Assembly (NCBI GenBank): GCA_964352735.1
Contig: CAYGTC010000006.1
Span: forward strand, 65,687-129,686
From: NORP309 sp964352735
Lineage (GTDB): Bacteria > Pseudomonadota > Gammaproteobacteria > Xanthomonadales > Marinicellaceae
Length of the DNA: 64,000 nucleotides
Direction: 5' to 3'
The notes under the pieces were generated by a model that was not told the origin of the DNA, searched no databases, and saw only the letters and a list, made by a program, of their open reading frames with translations. Positions 1 to 9,687 of this stretch are shown one piece after another. A program made the position numbers and the translations under genes. Numbering within the stretch: the stretch's first letter is position 1; each line of letters starts with the position of its first letter.

Positions 1-3000
1 AACAAGGTGAGATATTAGAAAATATCAATATTCGATTGAAAATTGTACCAAGAATCACTGGTTTTATAAGAGATTCGGAAAATACAAAGCTTGGAATCGG
101 TGCTGCATCTATAAAATTATACAATCATGACGGCAATTTTGTAAAAGAAACTTTCAGTGATTCTTTTGGTCATGACCTTGGAGAGTATTTTCTGGCTGTT
201 CCAGATGTGGGACGCTACTATATTGTTGTAAGCCACAGTGAATACAACACTCAGTTGTATCAAAATATTACATGTAGTAGCACTTGTGACTTCGATTCGG
301 GGACGCCTCTTAACATATCCAGTGGTGAAAATATCTTTGATTTTGATTTTTTTATGAATAAAAATGCTGGTATCAATGGTAGTTCACTCGATTCAGAAAC
401 ACTTTTGCCTCTAAATAATGGCAAGGTTGCTTTTCTCAATGATGCATCTGAGGTGGTTGCTTCAGTTGATGTTGACGAAAATGGTAACTGGTCTGCAGAA
501 TCTCTTCCAATGGGGGAATATAAAATATTGGCATATGAATCTGATGGATATCTGGCCAGCCTTTATGATCAACATTGGTGTGAAAGTTTCTACGGAAACT
601 GTGATGAAGTTATTGATGCTTCTCAAACTATCAATCATACAGATGAAGTAATCAATGGATTATCCCTGATGTCCAAAAAAGGTTCTGCTATTAGAGGAAG
701 AGTTACAAATAAATTTGGAATTCCTATTGCAGATGCACGAATATATCTATTTGATGAAAATAAAAGAAGAATCTCACTTGAGAGAGTATATACTGATGAA
801 GATGGTTTCTATGAAACATACGTTGTTAATTATGGTAGTTACTATTTAACTGCTTCAGCCTCGTCTTATCAAAGAGGGTTGTATCCGAATATTAATTGCG
901 AATTTCTTGCATGCGATTTTCAAGATGGAACAGCCATAGTCATTAACGATTCAAGTGACATTGAAAATATTAACTTTGAATTGAGTCAATTTGCATCTAT
1001 AACAGGAAAAGTGGTTAGTTCTAATGGGCCTGTTCAGAATAAACTTGTATTTGCAAGAGGGCTGTCATTTTCCTATTTTCAATCAGCATGGACAAATGAA
1101 GCAGGTGAATACACAATAAATTTTTTAGCAGAAAATGATTATGAAATTTACGTAAATGTTAGAGGTCATTATCCTGAAATTTATAATAATATTCATTGTG
1201 ATGATCATGAGTGTATAAATGAATCATCAACGCCAATCTCTGTAGTGGATAGCCTTGAAGAGGGATTTGATTTTCTGATTGATCCACTAGAGCATGTGAC
1301 ATTTGATCTCATTTCGAATTCTATCAATCCGATTGATTCAGGAGCGATTTTTGTTTATGATTCAGATGGAACTTTTTTGGATTCTTATGGGATCAATAAT
1401 GTCATGTTACCCAGTGGTGAATACTACTTCATTTATGTTGGAAATCGTACATTTGTTAATCATATATATGGTGCAGGCAATTGTGAGTCTGACTGTGATG
1501 CTTCTATTGGTACTTTAGTTAAAATTGAAGAAAGTTCAGATTTGGCTTTAACTATGTACATTGATGAATATTTCTATTTTGATTTTGATCAAAATGTAAC
1601 TTTCGATATCTACAACGAAGCCCTTGAGCTTGAATACTCTGATTTTATATTTAGTGGTAAAGAGCATGTCAAAATCATCGGAAACAAGTACCTAAAATTG
1701 TCACAGTACGGAAATTATCCACAAATTTATGATGGTCACAATTGCTTGGCTAATGAATGTGATATTTCACAAGGAACACTGATTTCTTTACAATATAATG
1801 CTTCTTTGGCAATTGAATTGGACTTAATTGAAGCGCCGATTGAAACCATTTCTGGAACAATCAGAAATACCATGGGTGATCCAATCAACAATATGAGAGT
1901 AGATTTATTGACAAAGCGCCCTTTCTCAAGTAATGATTTAAAAACCACATACACCGATGAAAATGGAGATTATACTTTTTCTCATTTTAGAGATGGCGTG
2001 CACAGAGTTAAAGTAAATCCTGGAATTACTTCTCCTTATTTAACAACATTTTATGGAGATGTTTCTTGTCATGTCAATTGTCAGAATATAGGTACACCGA
2101 TCGTTTTGGACTTGGGACAAAGCGTGTCTGGTATCGATGTGAATTTAGGATTAAAAGGCACAGTCTCAGGTGAAAATGTGTTAGATATCGATGGTCATCC
2201 CATTCAAACTAAAATTTATATTTTTGAAGAAGGTGTATACGACTCTGATGAATACATAAGAAGTGTCAATGTTGACGAAAATGGCAATTTTGAGCCAATT
2301 GGACTGAATCCGGGACAATATAAGATTGTTGCAGAATCACACTTTTCTAATAACCCCAATTTTAATAACCCAAGTGTATATTCGGCCTATCCCAATATCA
2401 CTTGTCCATACTTTAGTTTGGCTCAATGTGCACAACATTCTGAAAGTTTTGACATATCAAATGGGCAAAATATTACTTTAGATGGATTTGTTGTCCATAG
2501 ATATGGCGAAATCAAAGGAGTTATATCTGATGCATCAACGAAAAACCCCATAAGTGATACCAAAGTTTTATTGTTTCGAGCAGATGATGGTCACTTTTAT
2601 CGCAGTTTCAATTTTAATGAGTTCAGTGGAGAGTACAGTGTGAAAATCGATAGGGGCGATTATTATTTGATGTATTCTGCCAATCAATCAGGCGATGATT
2701 TTGGAAATCATATCATGCAATTGTTTGATGGAATCGACTGCCCGAGAGGTGTCGGTACAGACTGCTTTTTGACTTCTGGACAAATCATTACTGTTACTGA
2801 TGACGAAATTATAGAGTTGGACATATTCCTAACAGCAAAACCTCAAGTGGTCGTTGAACTTGTTAATACAGTAACCAATGAATTGATTGAGCCTCGTCAA
2901 ATTAGGGTTTATGACGAAAATGGCAACATTGTTCCAATAATCAACTATGTTAGTAATATTGGCAATCAGCTGTATATTTTGAATTTATTTCCTGAGACTC

Positions 3001-3521
3001 CCTATACCTTCAGATATAACGATCATCACAGTGGTTATCGAGTAACCAGCTATCCAGGTGTTTTTTGTGAACATTCTCCACCCTTTAATTGTGAAGAACA
3101 GCCTTCTCAGGCGGTTATTTTGAAATCAGATAGCATAAATCACATTACAATAAGAACTGTGCTGAATGAAGGCGTCAATGGCTTTGTAAAAGATGAACAT
3201 ACAGGAGAGCCAATTGAAAATGTTTTTATAGATTTTTGGGATGAAAATGGTATTTACAAAAGATCTACTTCAACGGCAAGCAATGGAGGTTTTTCTATGC
3301 CACTATATGAAGACAATTACTTTATTAGCACAGATACCCGTAATCAGTACATGAATGAAGTATTTAGAGACATACCGTGCCCTTTGCCAGCCATCATTGG
3401 GAGCTGTAGTGTGCTTGATGGTGAAATGGTGACTTTACCAATCAATAACAACAACCCCATTATTATCGATTTTAATTTAACACTTGATTTCATTTTCTCA
3501 AATGGGTACGAAATGCCATGA
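1..3521 (+). CDS. Giant secreted Cys-loop repeat protein, 5'-truncated by the window edge
   Basis: The frame is open from the first bases, so the gene begins upstream; the TTG at 36 is not a credible start. What is visible is a chain of about eleven units of roughly 90-100 residues. Each has a carboxypeptidase-regulatory-like beta-sandwich pattern (I-x-G-x-V, then D-E-N-G-x-Y, then G-x-Y-x-I) followed by an aromatic loop with two cysteines, such as YPNINC-x4-C, and a G-T-x-I strand. The units align in order with those of the next gene, so the two are a tandem duplication, and about 230 N-terminal residues, including any signal peptide, should lie upstream. The C-terminus, FIFSNGYEMP, resembles the G-F-E/D tail of other exported proteins here. 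The stop overlaps the next start in ATGA, which suggests co-translation. Exported adhesin, matrix or binding protein is inference; no catalytic motif is seen. Confidence 0.85.
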   Translation, partial: QGEILENINIRLKIVPRITGFIRDSENTKLGIGAASIKLYNHDGNFVKETFSDSFGHDLGEYFLAVPDVGRYYIVVSHSEYNTQLYQNITCSSTCDFDSGTPLNISSGENIFDFDFFMNKNAGINGSSLDSETLLPLNNGKVAFLNDASEVVASVDVDENGNWSAESLPMGEYKILAYESDGYLASLYDQHWCESFYGNCDEVIDASQTINHTDEVINGLSLMSKKGSAIRGRVTNKFGIPIADARIYLFDENKRRISLERVYTDEDGFYETYVVNYGSYYLTASASSYQRGLYPNINCEFLACDFQDGTAIVINDSSDIENINFELSQFASITGKVVSSNGPVQNKLVFARGLSFSYFQSAWTNEAGEYTINFLAENDYEIYVNVRGHYPEIYNNIHCDDHECINESSTPISVVDSLEEGFDFLIDPLEHVTFDLISNSINPIDSGAIFVYDSDGTFLDSYGINNVMLPSGEYYFIYVGNRTFVNHIYGAGNCESDCDASIGTLVKIEESSDLALTMYIDEYFYFDFDQNVTFDIYNEALELEYSDFIFSGKEHVKIIGNKYLKLSQYGNYPQIYDGHNCLANECDISQGTLISLQYNASLAIELDLIEAPIETISGTIRNTMGDPINNMRVDLLTKRPFSSNDLKTTYTDENGDYTFSHFRDGVHRVKVNPGITSPYLTTFYGDVSCHVNCQNIGTPIVLDLGQSVSGIDVNLGLKGTVSGENVLDIDGHPIQTKIYIFEEGVYDSDEYIRSVNVDENGNFEPIGLNPGQYKIVAESHFSNNPNFNNPSVYSAYPNITCPYFSLAQCAQHSESFDISNGQNITLDGFVVHRYGEIKGVISDASTKNPISDTKVLLFRADDGHFYRSFNFNEFSGEYSVKIDRGDYYLMYSANQSGDDFGNHIMQLFDGIDCPRGVGTDCFLTSGQIITVTDDEIIELDIFLTAKPQVVVELVNTVTNELIEPRQIRVYDENGNIVPIINYVSNIGNQLYILNLFPETPYTFRYNDHHSGYRVTSYPGVFCEHSPPFNCEEQPSQAVILKSDSINHITIRTVLNEGVNGFVKDEHTGEPIENVFIDFWDENGIYKRSTSTASNGGFSMPLYEDNYFISTDTRNQYMNEVFRDIPCPLPAIIGSCSVLDGEMVTLPINNNNPIIIDFNLTLDFIFSNGYEMP

Positions 3522-6500
3522 AATATTTTAATTCAATAAATAACTTTGTACTTATTATCATGGTCTTTTTTTCATCAACTCTGATGGCAAAAGAGTCAAA
3601 TAATCAAATTGAAAAAATTAATCGCATCAGTGAGCAAATAATCGAGCTACAAAATTTAATTGATCTGGTGGGTAAAGAGAGAATTGGTAAACGATATTTT
3701 CAACAAATATCAGAATCAAAAGCTTATTTGACCCAAATTAAAGCACAAGGTATTACAGATAAAAGCAACCTAATTTTTGTAAATCAACTTTATTATGAAA
3801 TTGAAAATATAATTTTTCCAGAAAATAAGGAAAAAAATGACCTTTTATTGTCATACTACTTAAATAAAAATCAAGTAAGTGCCACAGGATTAATAAGCGG
3901 CGTTATTCGCCATGGTTTTACCGGTGAAGCGTTAGGCAATATTAATGTTAAACTTTATGATGAAATTGGAAACTTTCTAAGAGCCCAAACTACAGGTGTT
4001 AATGGTCGCTATTTTTTTGGGGAGTTAGCCGCTGGACAATACTATGTTATTGCCTCGAACTATTTCCATAATACCGCACTTATTACTACATCGTATCCAA
4101 ATGATGCTTGCTCGGGCGGCTTAGGGGTAGGTTGTCAAACCAATGATTTAAACACAGTTCATTTGTCTGATGCTCAACAATTGACTGGAGTAAACATTGA
4201 TATGGTCCTTATGCCAACCATAAGAGGCTCAGTAAATGATGTGAATCCACCAAATTCATCGATATATCAAGCAAGAATATCTTTATTAGATGTCGCTGGA
4301 TCAGTTGTTGCAGAATCTAATACTAATGGATCGGGTTTTTATTCAATTTCTGCTATTCCAGGTCAATACTATGTTCAAGTTGAACACAGTCAATACAATA
4401 CTAAGCTATATGATGGTGTTGATTGTGCAATAAATTGTGATTTAAATTCGGGTACATTAATTTCCATTGATTTTAATCAACCAGTCGAGAACATAGACTT
4501 TTTTCTTGATATTGGGGCTGAGATAGAGGGTACGCTTGTTGATAAAATCACACAAGAGCCTTTAACCAGCAGTCAGAGTGGCGAAATTTTTATTATAAAT
4601 AATCAAAATCAGATTGAAGTTTTTCAACGTGCTGATTACCAAGGTCACTGGAATGTTCCTCATTTAGCCAATGGTGATTATAAAATCATAAGTACAGCAA
4701 CAGATTATATTGCCAATGTTTATCCCTCAATAGGTTGCCATACTGAAGCAATGAATCATTGTGATTTATCTACCGGTTTAAACATTATTCATCATGATCA
4801 GCCCACTACAAATATTGGTTTGCAGCAAGTCAAAGGAACCACTATCTCAGGAAGAGTTGTGGACGAGGATGGAGATCCAATGTCAATAGCATTTTTACAA
4901 TTATATGATGAAAATTTGAATTATTTACGTGTGGATTCTGCCTACACTGATCAACAAGGGTATTATCAATTGTCTCCTATTGGAGATGGGGCTTACTATC
5001 TAATGGCATATTATGTTAATAATCAACAAATATTATATCCAAATATTATATGTAGTTTTAGGGTATGTGATGAATCTGAAGGAACATTAATTCATGTTAA
5101 TGAGTTAAATCCAGTTGAAAACATTAATTTCAATTTATTTGAAGTAACAGGAACAATATCTGGAACTGTGACGGATATCAATAATAACCCTTTAAGAAAT
5201 GCATATGTTAGTGTCATTAATCGAGACTTACCCTTTAATGAAAATAGTGTTTTTGGTGGTCATTACAATAGAAGAACTGATCCGTCTGGCAACTATGCGT
5301 TTACTAATCTTCCAATAGGTAAATATCAAGTGGTTGCTGATAGATTAAGTGGTCATTTTGATCGACACTTACGTCAAAGTTATGAATACATCAATTGTGA
5401 CGATTTTTGTGAAGAATTCACACCCATTATAATCAATCAAAATCAGGTTTATGATGTCGATTTTAAGTTGTCTCAAATGGGTAAAATTCACTTTAATCTT
5501 ATTGCAAACACAGGCTCATCAAACTCAATAAATAAAAATTTTACGGTTATGGACGCAAATGGGCAAGAGGTTAACTCTTATCAAGATGACTCAGATGATG
5601 TCTATGTTGAAGCGGGGGAATACTATTTTATTTATGAAGGAGGAAATTTTGTAAAGAAAGTTTACGGTGGTGAAAACTGCCTTCCAGAATGTGATTTGTC
5701 CAATGCAGCATTGATTCAGGTTAGTAATGATTCTGTGCAAAGCTTGACAATGAACCTTGATGAGCACTTCTTTATTGAATTAAATAACTATAATGTTGAA
5801 CCAAGGGTAACAGTGTACAATCAAAACACGACCGTCGATCAAGTTACTTATGGAACCAACACGAAATTTTATATCAGGGACGCCAACAGTAAAGTGGTAA
5901 AATTTCATCGCAGTGGATACTATGATCAATTTTATAATGGTGTTAATTGTATCGATGGCCCATGCTCATTGTCGCAAGGAGAATTGATCACTCCAAGGTT
6001 AAATCAATCGTTGCTTATTGATTTAGAGTTACTTAAGGACCCTAATCCTATTCCATCTGTCTCATCAATTTCAGGTTTCTTGATTGATAATTCACCACCG
6101 GTTGCGTTTAATGGAAGGGTGGAATTATTAACTGATTTAGAAGGGGCATTACCAATCATGACAACCTTTCCGTTGAATAATGGTTTTTATGAGTTTGAAG
6201 ATGTTCCTGAAGGAAATTATTATATTAGAGTTGAGAGCTCTTATGATGTAACAACAAGTTATTATGGCGATATTTCCTGTGAACGTGATTGTCATTTGTT
6301 ATCGATACCTCAAATACAGGTTAATGAAGGACAGGTTATCACTGGGCAAAATATAATATTACAGCATAAAGGCACTTTGTCTGGTAGTGGTATTTTTGCA
6401 AATGATGGACAGCCATATGATTACATAATGAAAATATATGATGAAATTGGCAATCTTATTCATACAAGCAATTATATAAATAATACTAATGGTGAATTTG

Positions 6501-7690
6501 AGGCATATCCATTATTTGAAGGAAATTATAGGCTAGTTTTAGGAGCCAACATCAATCAATTTGTCTACTCAGCTTATCCTGGAGTAAATTGTCTAGACCT
6601 ATTTTCAGATTATTGTTATGAATTTGCAGAGACAATTCAAGTAGCTAATGGTAACAATACACACTTCAATGGTTTTACCATTCTTGATCAAGATGAGGGT
6701 TTAACAATAAGTCCCTCAATTACAGGAATAATATATGACTCCCAAACAGATAACACAGTTGAAGATTCAACAATTAAATTTTACAGATTTGATAATTCAG
6801 TAAGCTTTTTTTCAACACAGTCAAATGAAAATGGTGCATTTGAAAAGCTATTGCCCAGCGGTCAATATTATGTTTTGAGCGATACCGACGGTTATATTGA
6901 CCAACTCTATAACGGTATAAACTGTGAAAGAGGCTTAGGAATCGATTGCATCCTTTCTCAAGGAGAGTCAGTAAACGTTGATAATAATGAGTCCACTAAT
7001 GTAAATTTTCACTTGGAGCCTAAACCGCGATTAAAAATTTATCTGTTAGATGCTTTTACTGATGAGCCCATTATTTCTTCAATCATTAGGGTTTTTGATG
7101 AAGACCTCAGACGTGTGACTGATTTACAATTAAAACGCATAAATGATTATTTTTTGATTGAAAACTTAGATGCAAACAAACAATACTATATTATATTTCA
7201 ATCGGGTGGTTATCAAATTGTTGGTTACCCTGATGTGGTTTGTCAAAATGTCGGTTCAGTTCATTCTTGTGAAAGTGATTTGACTTCAATTGTCTTGTCA
7301 CCAAAAGAAACACGTGAAATTACCATAAAATCAATTTATCTTCGTGGTATCAATGGATATGTCATTGATACTGAAAGTGACTCAGGTTTAAGCAGCGTTA
7401 TTGTGGATTTTTGGAATGTAGATGAGCGTATAGTTGGATCAGTTATAACATCCTCAACAGGTGGCTTTTCATTTAGGGTAAACAGCAACTTTTCAGAGTT
7501 TTATGTTTCAACTGACACCAATACCAGCTTTCTAAATGAAATATACAGAGACATAGAATGTCCATACGCTCCAGTTTTGGGACTATGTGATATTACTCAG
7601 GGAGAATTGGTTCCAATATCTTATACTGAACCAGATATTATTATGATAGAGTTAAAAGATGATACCATGTTTGCTGATGGTTTTGATTAA
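3518..7690 (+). CDS. Giant secreted Cys-loop repeat protein (tandem paralog)
   Basis: This 1390-residue protein starts with a Sec-type signal peptide (hydrophobic residues about 9-24, ending LMA-KE). A Lys/Glu-rich, probably helical segment follows to about residue 115. Twelve carboxypeptidase-regulatory-like units come next, each closing with a two-cysteine loop (for example LYDGVDC-x3-C and FYNGVNC-x4-C). Cysteine number and spacing fit one disulfide per unit in an oxidising compartment. The last residues, DTMFADGFD, match the C-terminal tag of other secreted proteins in the window. It overlaps the upstream paralog by 4 bp, and the unit order is the same in both (the last five loops correspond one to one), so they arose by duplication and have since diverged. 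Function is unknown; a surface or extracellular binding role is inferred. The domain assignment is by pattern and could instead be a related Cna-B-like fold. Confidence 0.9.
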   Translation: MKYFNSINNFVLIIMVFFSSTLMAKESNNQIEKINRISEQIIELQNLIDLVGKERIGKRYFQQISESKAYLTQIKAQGITDKSNLIFVNQLYYEIENIIFPENKEKNDLLLSYYLNKNQVSATGLISGVIRHGFTGEALGNINVKLYDEIGNFLRAQTTGVNGRYFFGELAAGQYYVIASNYFHNTALITTSYPNDACSGGLGVGCQTNDLNTVHLSDAQQLTGVNIDMVLMPTIRGSVNDVNPPNSSIYQARISLLDVAGSVVAESNTNGSGFYSISAIPGQYYVQVEHSQYNTKLYDGVDCAINCDLNSGTLISIDFNQPVENIDFFLDIGAEIEGTLVDKITQEPLTSSQSGEIFIINNQNQIEVFQRADYQGHWNVPHLANGDYKIISTATDYIANVYPSIGCHTEAMNHCDLSTGLNIIHHDQPTTNIGLQQVKGTTISGRVVDEDGDPMSIAFLQLYDENLNYLRVDSAYTDQQGYYQLSPIGDGAYYLMAYYVNNQQILYPNIICSFRVCDESEGTLIHVNELNPVENINFNLFEVTGTISGTVTDINNNPLRNAYVSVINRDLPFNENSVFGGHYNRRTDPSGNYAFTNLPIGKYQVVADRLSGHFDRHLRQSYEYINCDDFCEEFTPIIINQNQVYDVDFKLSQMGKIHFNLIANTGSSNSINKNFTVMDANGQEVNSYQDDSDDVYVEAGEYYFIYEGGNFVKKVYGGENCLPECDLSNAALIQVSNDSVQSLTMNLDEHFFIELNNYNVEPRVTVYNQNTTVDQVTYGTNTKFYIRDANSKVVKFHRSGYYDQFYNGVNCIDGPCSLSQGELITPRLNQSLLIDLELLKDPNPIPSVSSISGFLIDNSPPVAFNGRVELLTDLEGALPIMTTFPLNNGFYEFEDVPEGNYYIRVESSYDVTTSYYGDISCERDCHLLSIPQIQVNEGQVITGQNIILQHKGTLSGSGIFANDGQPYDYIMKIYDEIGNLIHTSNYINNTNGEFEAYPLFEGNYRLVLGANINQFVYSAYPGVNCLDLFSDYCYEFAETIQVANGNNTHFNGFTILDQDEGLTISPSITGIIYDSQTDNTVEDSTIKFYRFDNSVSFFSTQSNENGAFEKLLPSGQYYVLSDTDGYIDQLYNGINCERGLGIDCILSQGESVNVDNNESTNVNFHLEPKPRLKIYLLDAFTDEPIISSIIRVFDEDLRRVTDLQLKRINDYFLIENLDANKQYYIIFQSGGYQIVGYPDVVCQNVGSVHSCESDLTSIVLSPKETREITIKSIYLRGINGYVIDTESDSGLSSVIVDFWNVDERIVGSVITSSTGGFSFRVNSNFSEFYVSTDTNTSFLNEIYRDIECPYAPVLGLCDITQGELVPISYTEPDIIMIELKDDTMFADGFD

Positions 7691-7709
7691 TGATCAGTAG
7701 AGGCATAAA

Positions 7710-9080
7710 ATGGCAAAAGTAAAACACGAATATATTTGTACGCAATGTTCTGCGGTGCATACCAAGTGGGCAGGGCAATGCCTTGATTGTGGTCAATGGA
7801 ATTGTTTGGAAGAATCTGTTGTTCAGGCTCCAACAGCAACAAAGTCTTCAAGATTTACTACTTATGCAGGTGATACTGGTGGTAAAAAAATACAGAAACT
7901 GAGTCAAGTTAAGTTTGAAAAAAACATCAGAACTTCTACCAGTATTAATGAACTTGATCGTGTTTTGGGTGGTGGTTTGGTGACGGGCTCTGTGATATTG
8001 ATTGGTGGTGATCCAGGTATTGGGAAATCAACACTGATGTTACAAGTCACTGCCACCATGCCTGATAATATCAAAACATTGTATGTGACAGGTGAGGAAT
8101 CTTTGTCGCAAATTGGTATGCGGGCCAAAAGACTTGAGTTACAAGCCGATGATTTGGCCTGCATGGCAGAGACTTCTGTAGAAAGTATTATTGCCTCGGC
8201 ACTATCGCATAAACCAGATTTAATGGTCATTGATTCTATTCAAACGCTGTACACTGAAAATCTCAGTGCCATTCCAGGTTCTATTTCTCAGGTTAAAGAA
8301 TGTGCGGCACAATTGGTCCGGTTTGCTAAACAACAAAATACTTCTATCATATTTGTTGGCCATGTCACCAAAGAAGGTGGTATTGCTGGCCCACGTGTAT
8401 TAGAGCACATGGTTGATACAGTGTTGTATTTTGAAAGTGATGGCAACAGCCGATATCGCGTATTGCGGGCTTTAAAAAACCGTTTTGGTGCGGTCAATGA
8501 GATTGGTGTGTTTGCCATGACTGAAAAAGGCGTTCAGGAAGTTGAAAATCCTTCAGCCATTTTTTTATCTGATCATGCCGCCAATCAACCAGGCAGTGTT
8601 GTAATGGTGACCAGAGAAGGGACAAGACCATTATTGGTAGAAGTACAAGCTTTGGCAGATCAAAGTCCTTTGGGAAACCCGCGCAGATTAACAGTTGGTT
8701 TGGACCACAATCGTTTGGCGATGTTGTTGGCAGTGTTGCATCGGATGTGTCATTTGGCAATTCATGATCACGATATTTTCATGAATGTGGTAGGCGGCAT
8801 GAAAATCACCGAAACTGCCGCAGATTTGGCCATCATTATGGCAGTTGTATCGAGTTTTAAAAATCGCTATTTGCCCAAAGGAACCATTGTGTTTGGGGAA
8901 GTGGGTTTGACAGGAGAGATCAGGCCTGTATTTAATGGCGAAGACCGCTTGAAAGAAGCCGTGAATCATGGATACAAGCATGCCATTGTGCCAAAAGGCA
9001 ATATTGGCGCATGGACCAAAGGCTTGGATATTAAAATTACAGCAGTTGATAATATCAATCAAATATTGGATTATATTTAA
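7710..9080 (+). CDS. radA: DNA repair protein RadA
   Basis: RadA is a RecA-like ATPase and branch-migration helicase that processes recombination intermediates. The 456-residue length is normal for the family. A four-cysteine zinc finger (C10, C13, C24, C27) is followed by Walker A GGDPGIGKST at residues 99-108, the RadA signature KNRFG at 256-260, and a C-terminal Lon-protease-like domain rich in GGMKITETAAD-type sequence. The ATG at 7710 has AGAGG about eight bases upstream. The stop shares a base with the next start (TAATG), so radA and the acetyltransferase are probably one transcript. Key residues are intact. Confidence 0.97.
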   Translation: MAKVKHEYICTQCSAVHTKWAGQCLDCGQWNCLEESVVQAPTATKSSRFTTYAGDTGGKKIQKLSQVKFEKNIRTSTSINELDRVLGGGLVTGSVILIGGDPGIGKSTLMLQVTATMPDNIKTLYVTGEESLSQIGMRAKRLELQADDLACMAETSVESIIASALSHKPDLMVIDSIQTLYTENLSAIPGSISQVKECAAQLVRFAKQQNTSIIFVGHVTKEGGIAGPRVLEHMVDTVLYFESDGNSRYRVLRALKNRFGAVNEIGVFAMTEKGVQEVENPSAIFLSDHAANQPGSVVMVTREGTRPLLVEVQALADQSPLGNPRRLTVGLDHNRLAMLLAVLHRMCHLAIHDHDIFMNVVGGMKITETAADLAIIMAVVSSFKNRYLPKGTIVFGEVGLTGEIRPVFNGEDRLKEAVNHGYKHAIVPKGNIGAWTKGLDIKITAVDNINQILDYI

Positions 9081-9613
9081 TGATTGAGACATTGACAGGT
9101 CAACGTATTGTGTTGACGAAAGTAATGAGTTCAGATGCTAAGGCCATTTTTCAGGCTTTACAAAATTCTTATCATGAAATTTCACCATGGGCTTCTTGGT
9201 TGCATTCCAACTATGTATATGACGATGCTGAAAGTTTTGTAGATCTGCAAATGAAGAATTGGCAGAACAATGAAGAGTTTACCTATGCTATTAAAGATTT
9301 CGATGGAAACTTATTGGGTATCATCAGTTTGCATGTTTTTGATCGTGAAAATGGAGTGGCCAATATTGGCTATTGGATGAATAGCCAATATACCTGTCGT
9401 GGTTACTGTACTGATGCAGTAACTGTGCTTTTTCACAATGCAATGATACCGCTTAATTTGATCAGAATTGAGATAATAGCTGGGGTTAATAACATCGCCA
9501 GTCAAAAAGTGGCAGAGAATTCAGGTGCACACTTTGAAGCTGTTTTAAAAAAACGCATCAGACCCAACGGTATAGCAGCTGATGCTCGATTGTATGCGTT
9601 TACTAAATCTTAG
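9080..9613 (+). CDS. GNAT acetyltransferase, RimJ/RimL type
   Basis: This 177-residue protein has the layout of RimJ/RimL-like N-acetyltransferases: an N-terminal E-x-L-T-x-x-R-I-V-L-x-K start, a central strand around I-G-Y-W-M, then an acetyl-CoA-binding segment (YTCRGYCTDAV, in place of the usual R-G-x-G-x-A/G), and a late N-x-x-S-Q-K-V-A-E-N-S-G motif. Such enzymes acetylate protein N-termini, antibiotics or small amines using acetyl-CoA in the cytoplasm. The substrate cannot be read from sequence. It is translationally coupled to radA by a TAATG junction. The TAG stop is immediately followed by a remnant of the dispersed repeat described at 9614. Confidence 0.88.
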   Translation: MIETLTGQRIVLTKVMSSDAKAIFQALQNSYHEISPWASWLHSNYVYDDAESFVDLQMKNWQNNEEFTYAIKDFDGNLLGIISLHVFDRENGVANIGYWMNSQYTCRGYCTDAVTVLFHNAMIPLNLIRIEIIAGVNNIASQKVAENSGAHFEAVLKKRIRPNGIAADARLYAFTKS

Positions 9614-9684
9614 CTCGAATACTTAATCAAATCTGCATAAAAGTGTATTTTATCCCTTAAATCCATTCTATGACGAAAGTGTTT
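9614..9684 (+). repeat. Remnant of dispersed TIR element (copy A)
   Basis: The segment begins CTCGAATACTTA directly after a TAG stop, as the copy at 59395 does (both read TAGCTCGAATA). It ends with AAATCCATTCTATGACGAAA, which matches the long copy near 28248 at nearly every base. The middle is short and diverged and the far terminus is degraded. It fills the gap between the acetyltransferase gene and the convergent CorC-type gene. I read it as an internally deleted relic. Confidence 0.55.
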
Positions 9685-9687
9685 TAA

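Noticed and set aside
8688..9092. 134-residue frame on the minus strand inside radA, and similar opposite-strand frames elsewhere
   Set aside because: They mirror strong coding frames, have no ribosome-binding sites or recognisable motifs, and are shadows.
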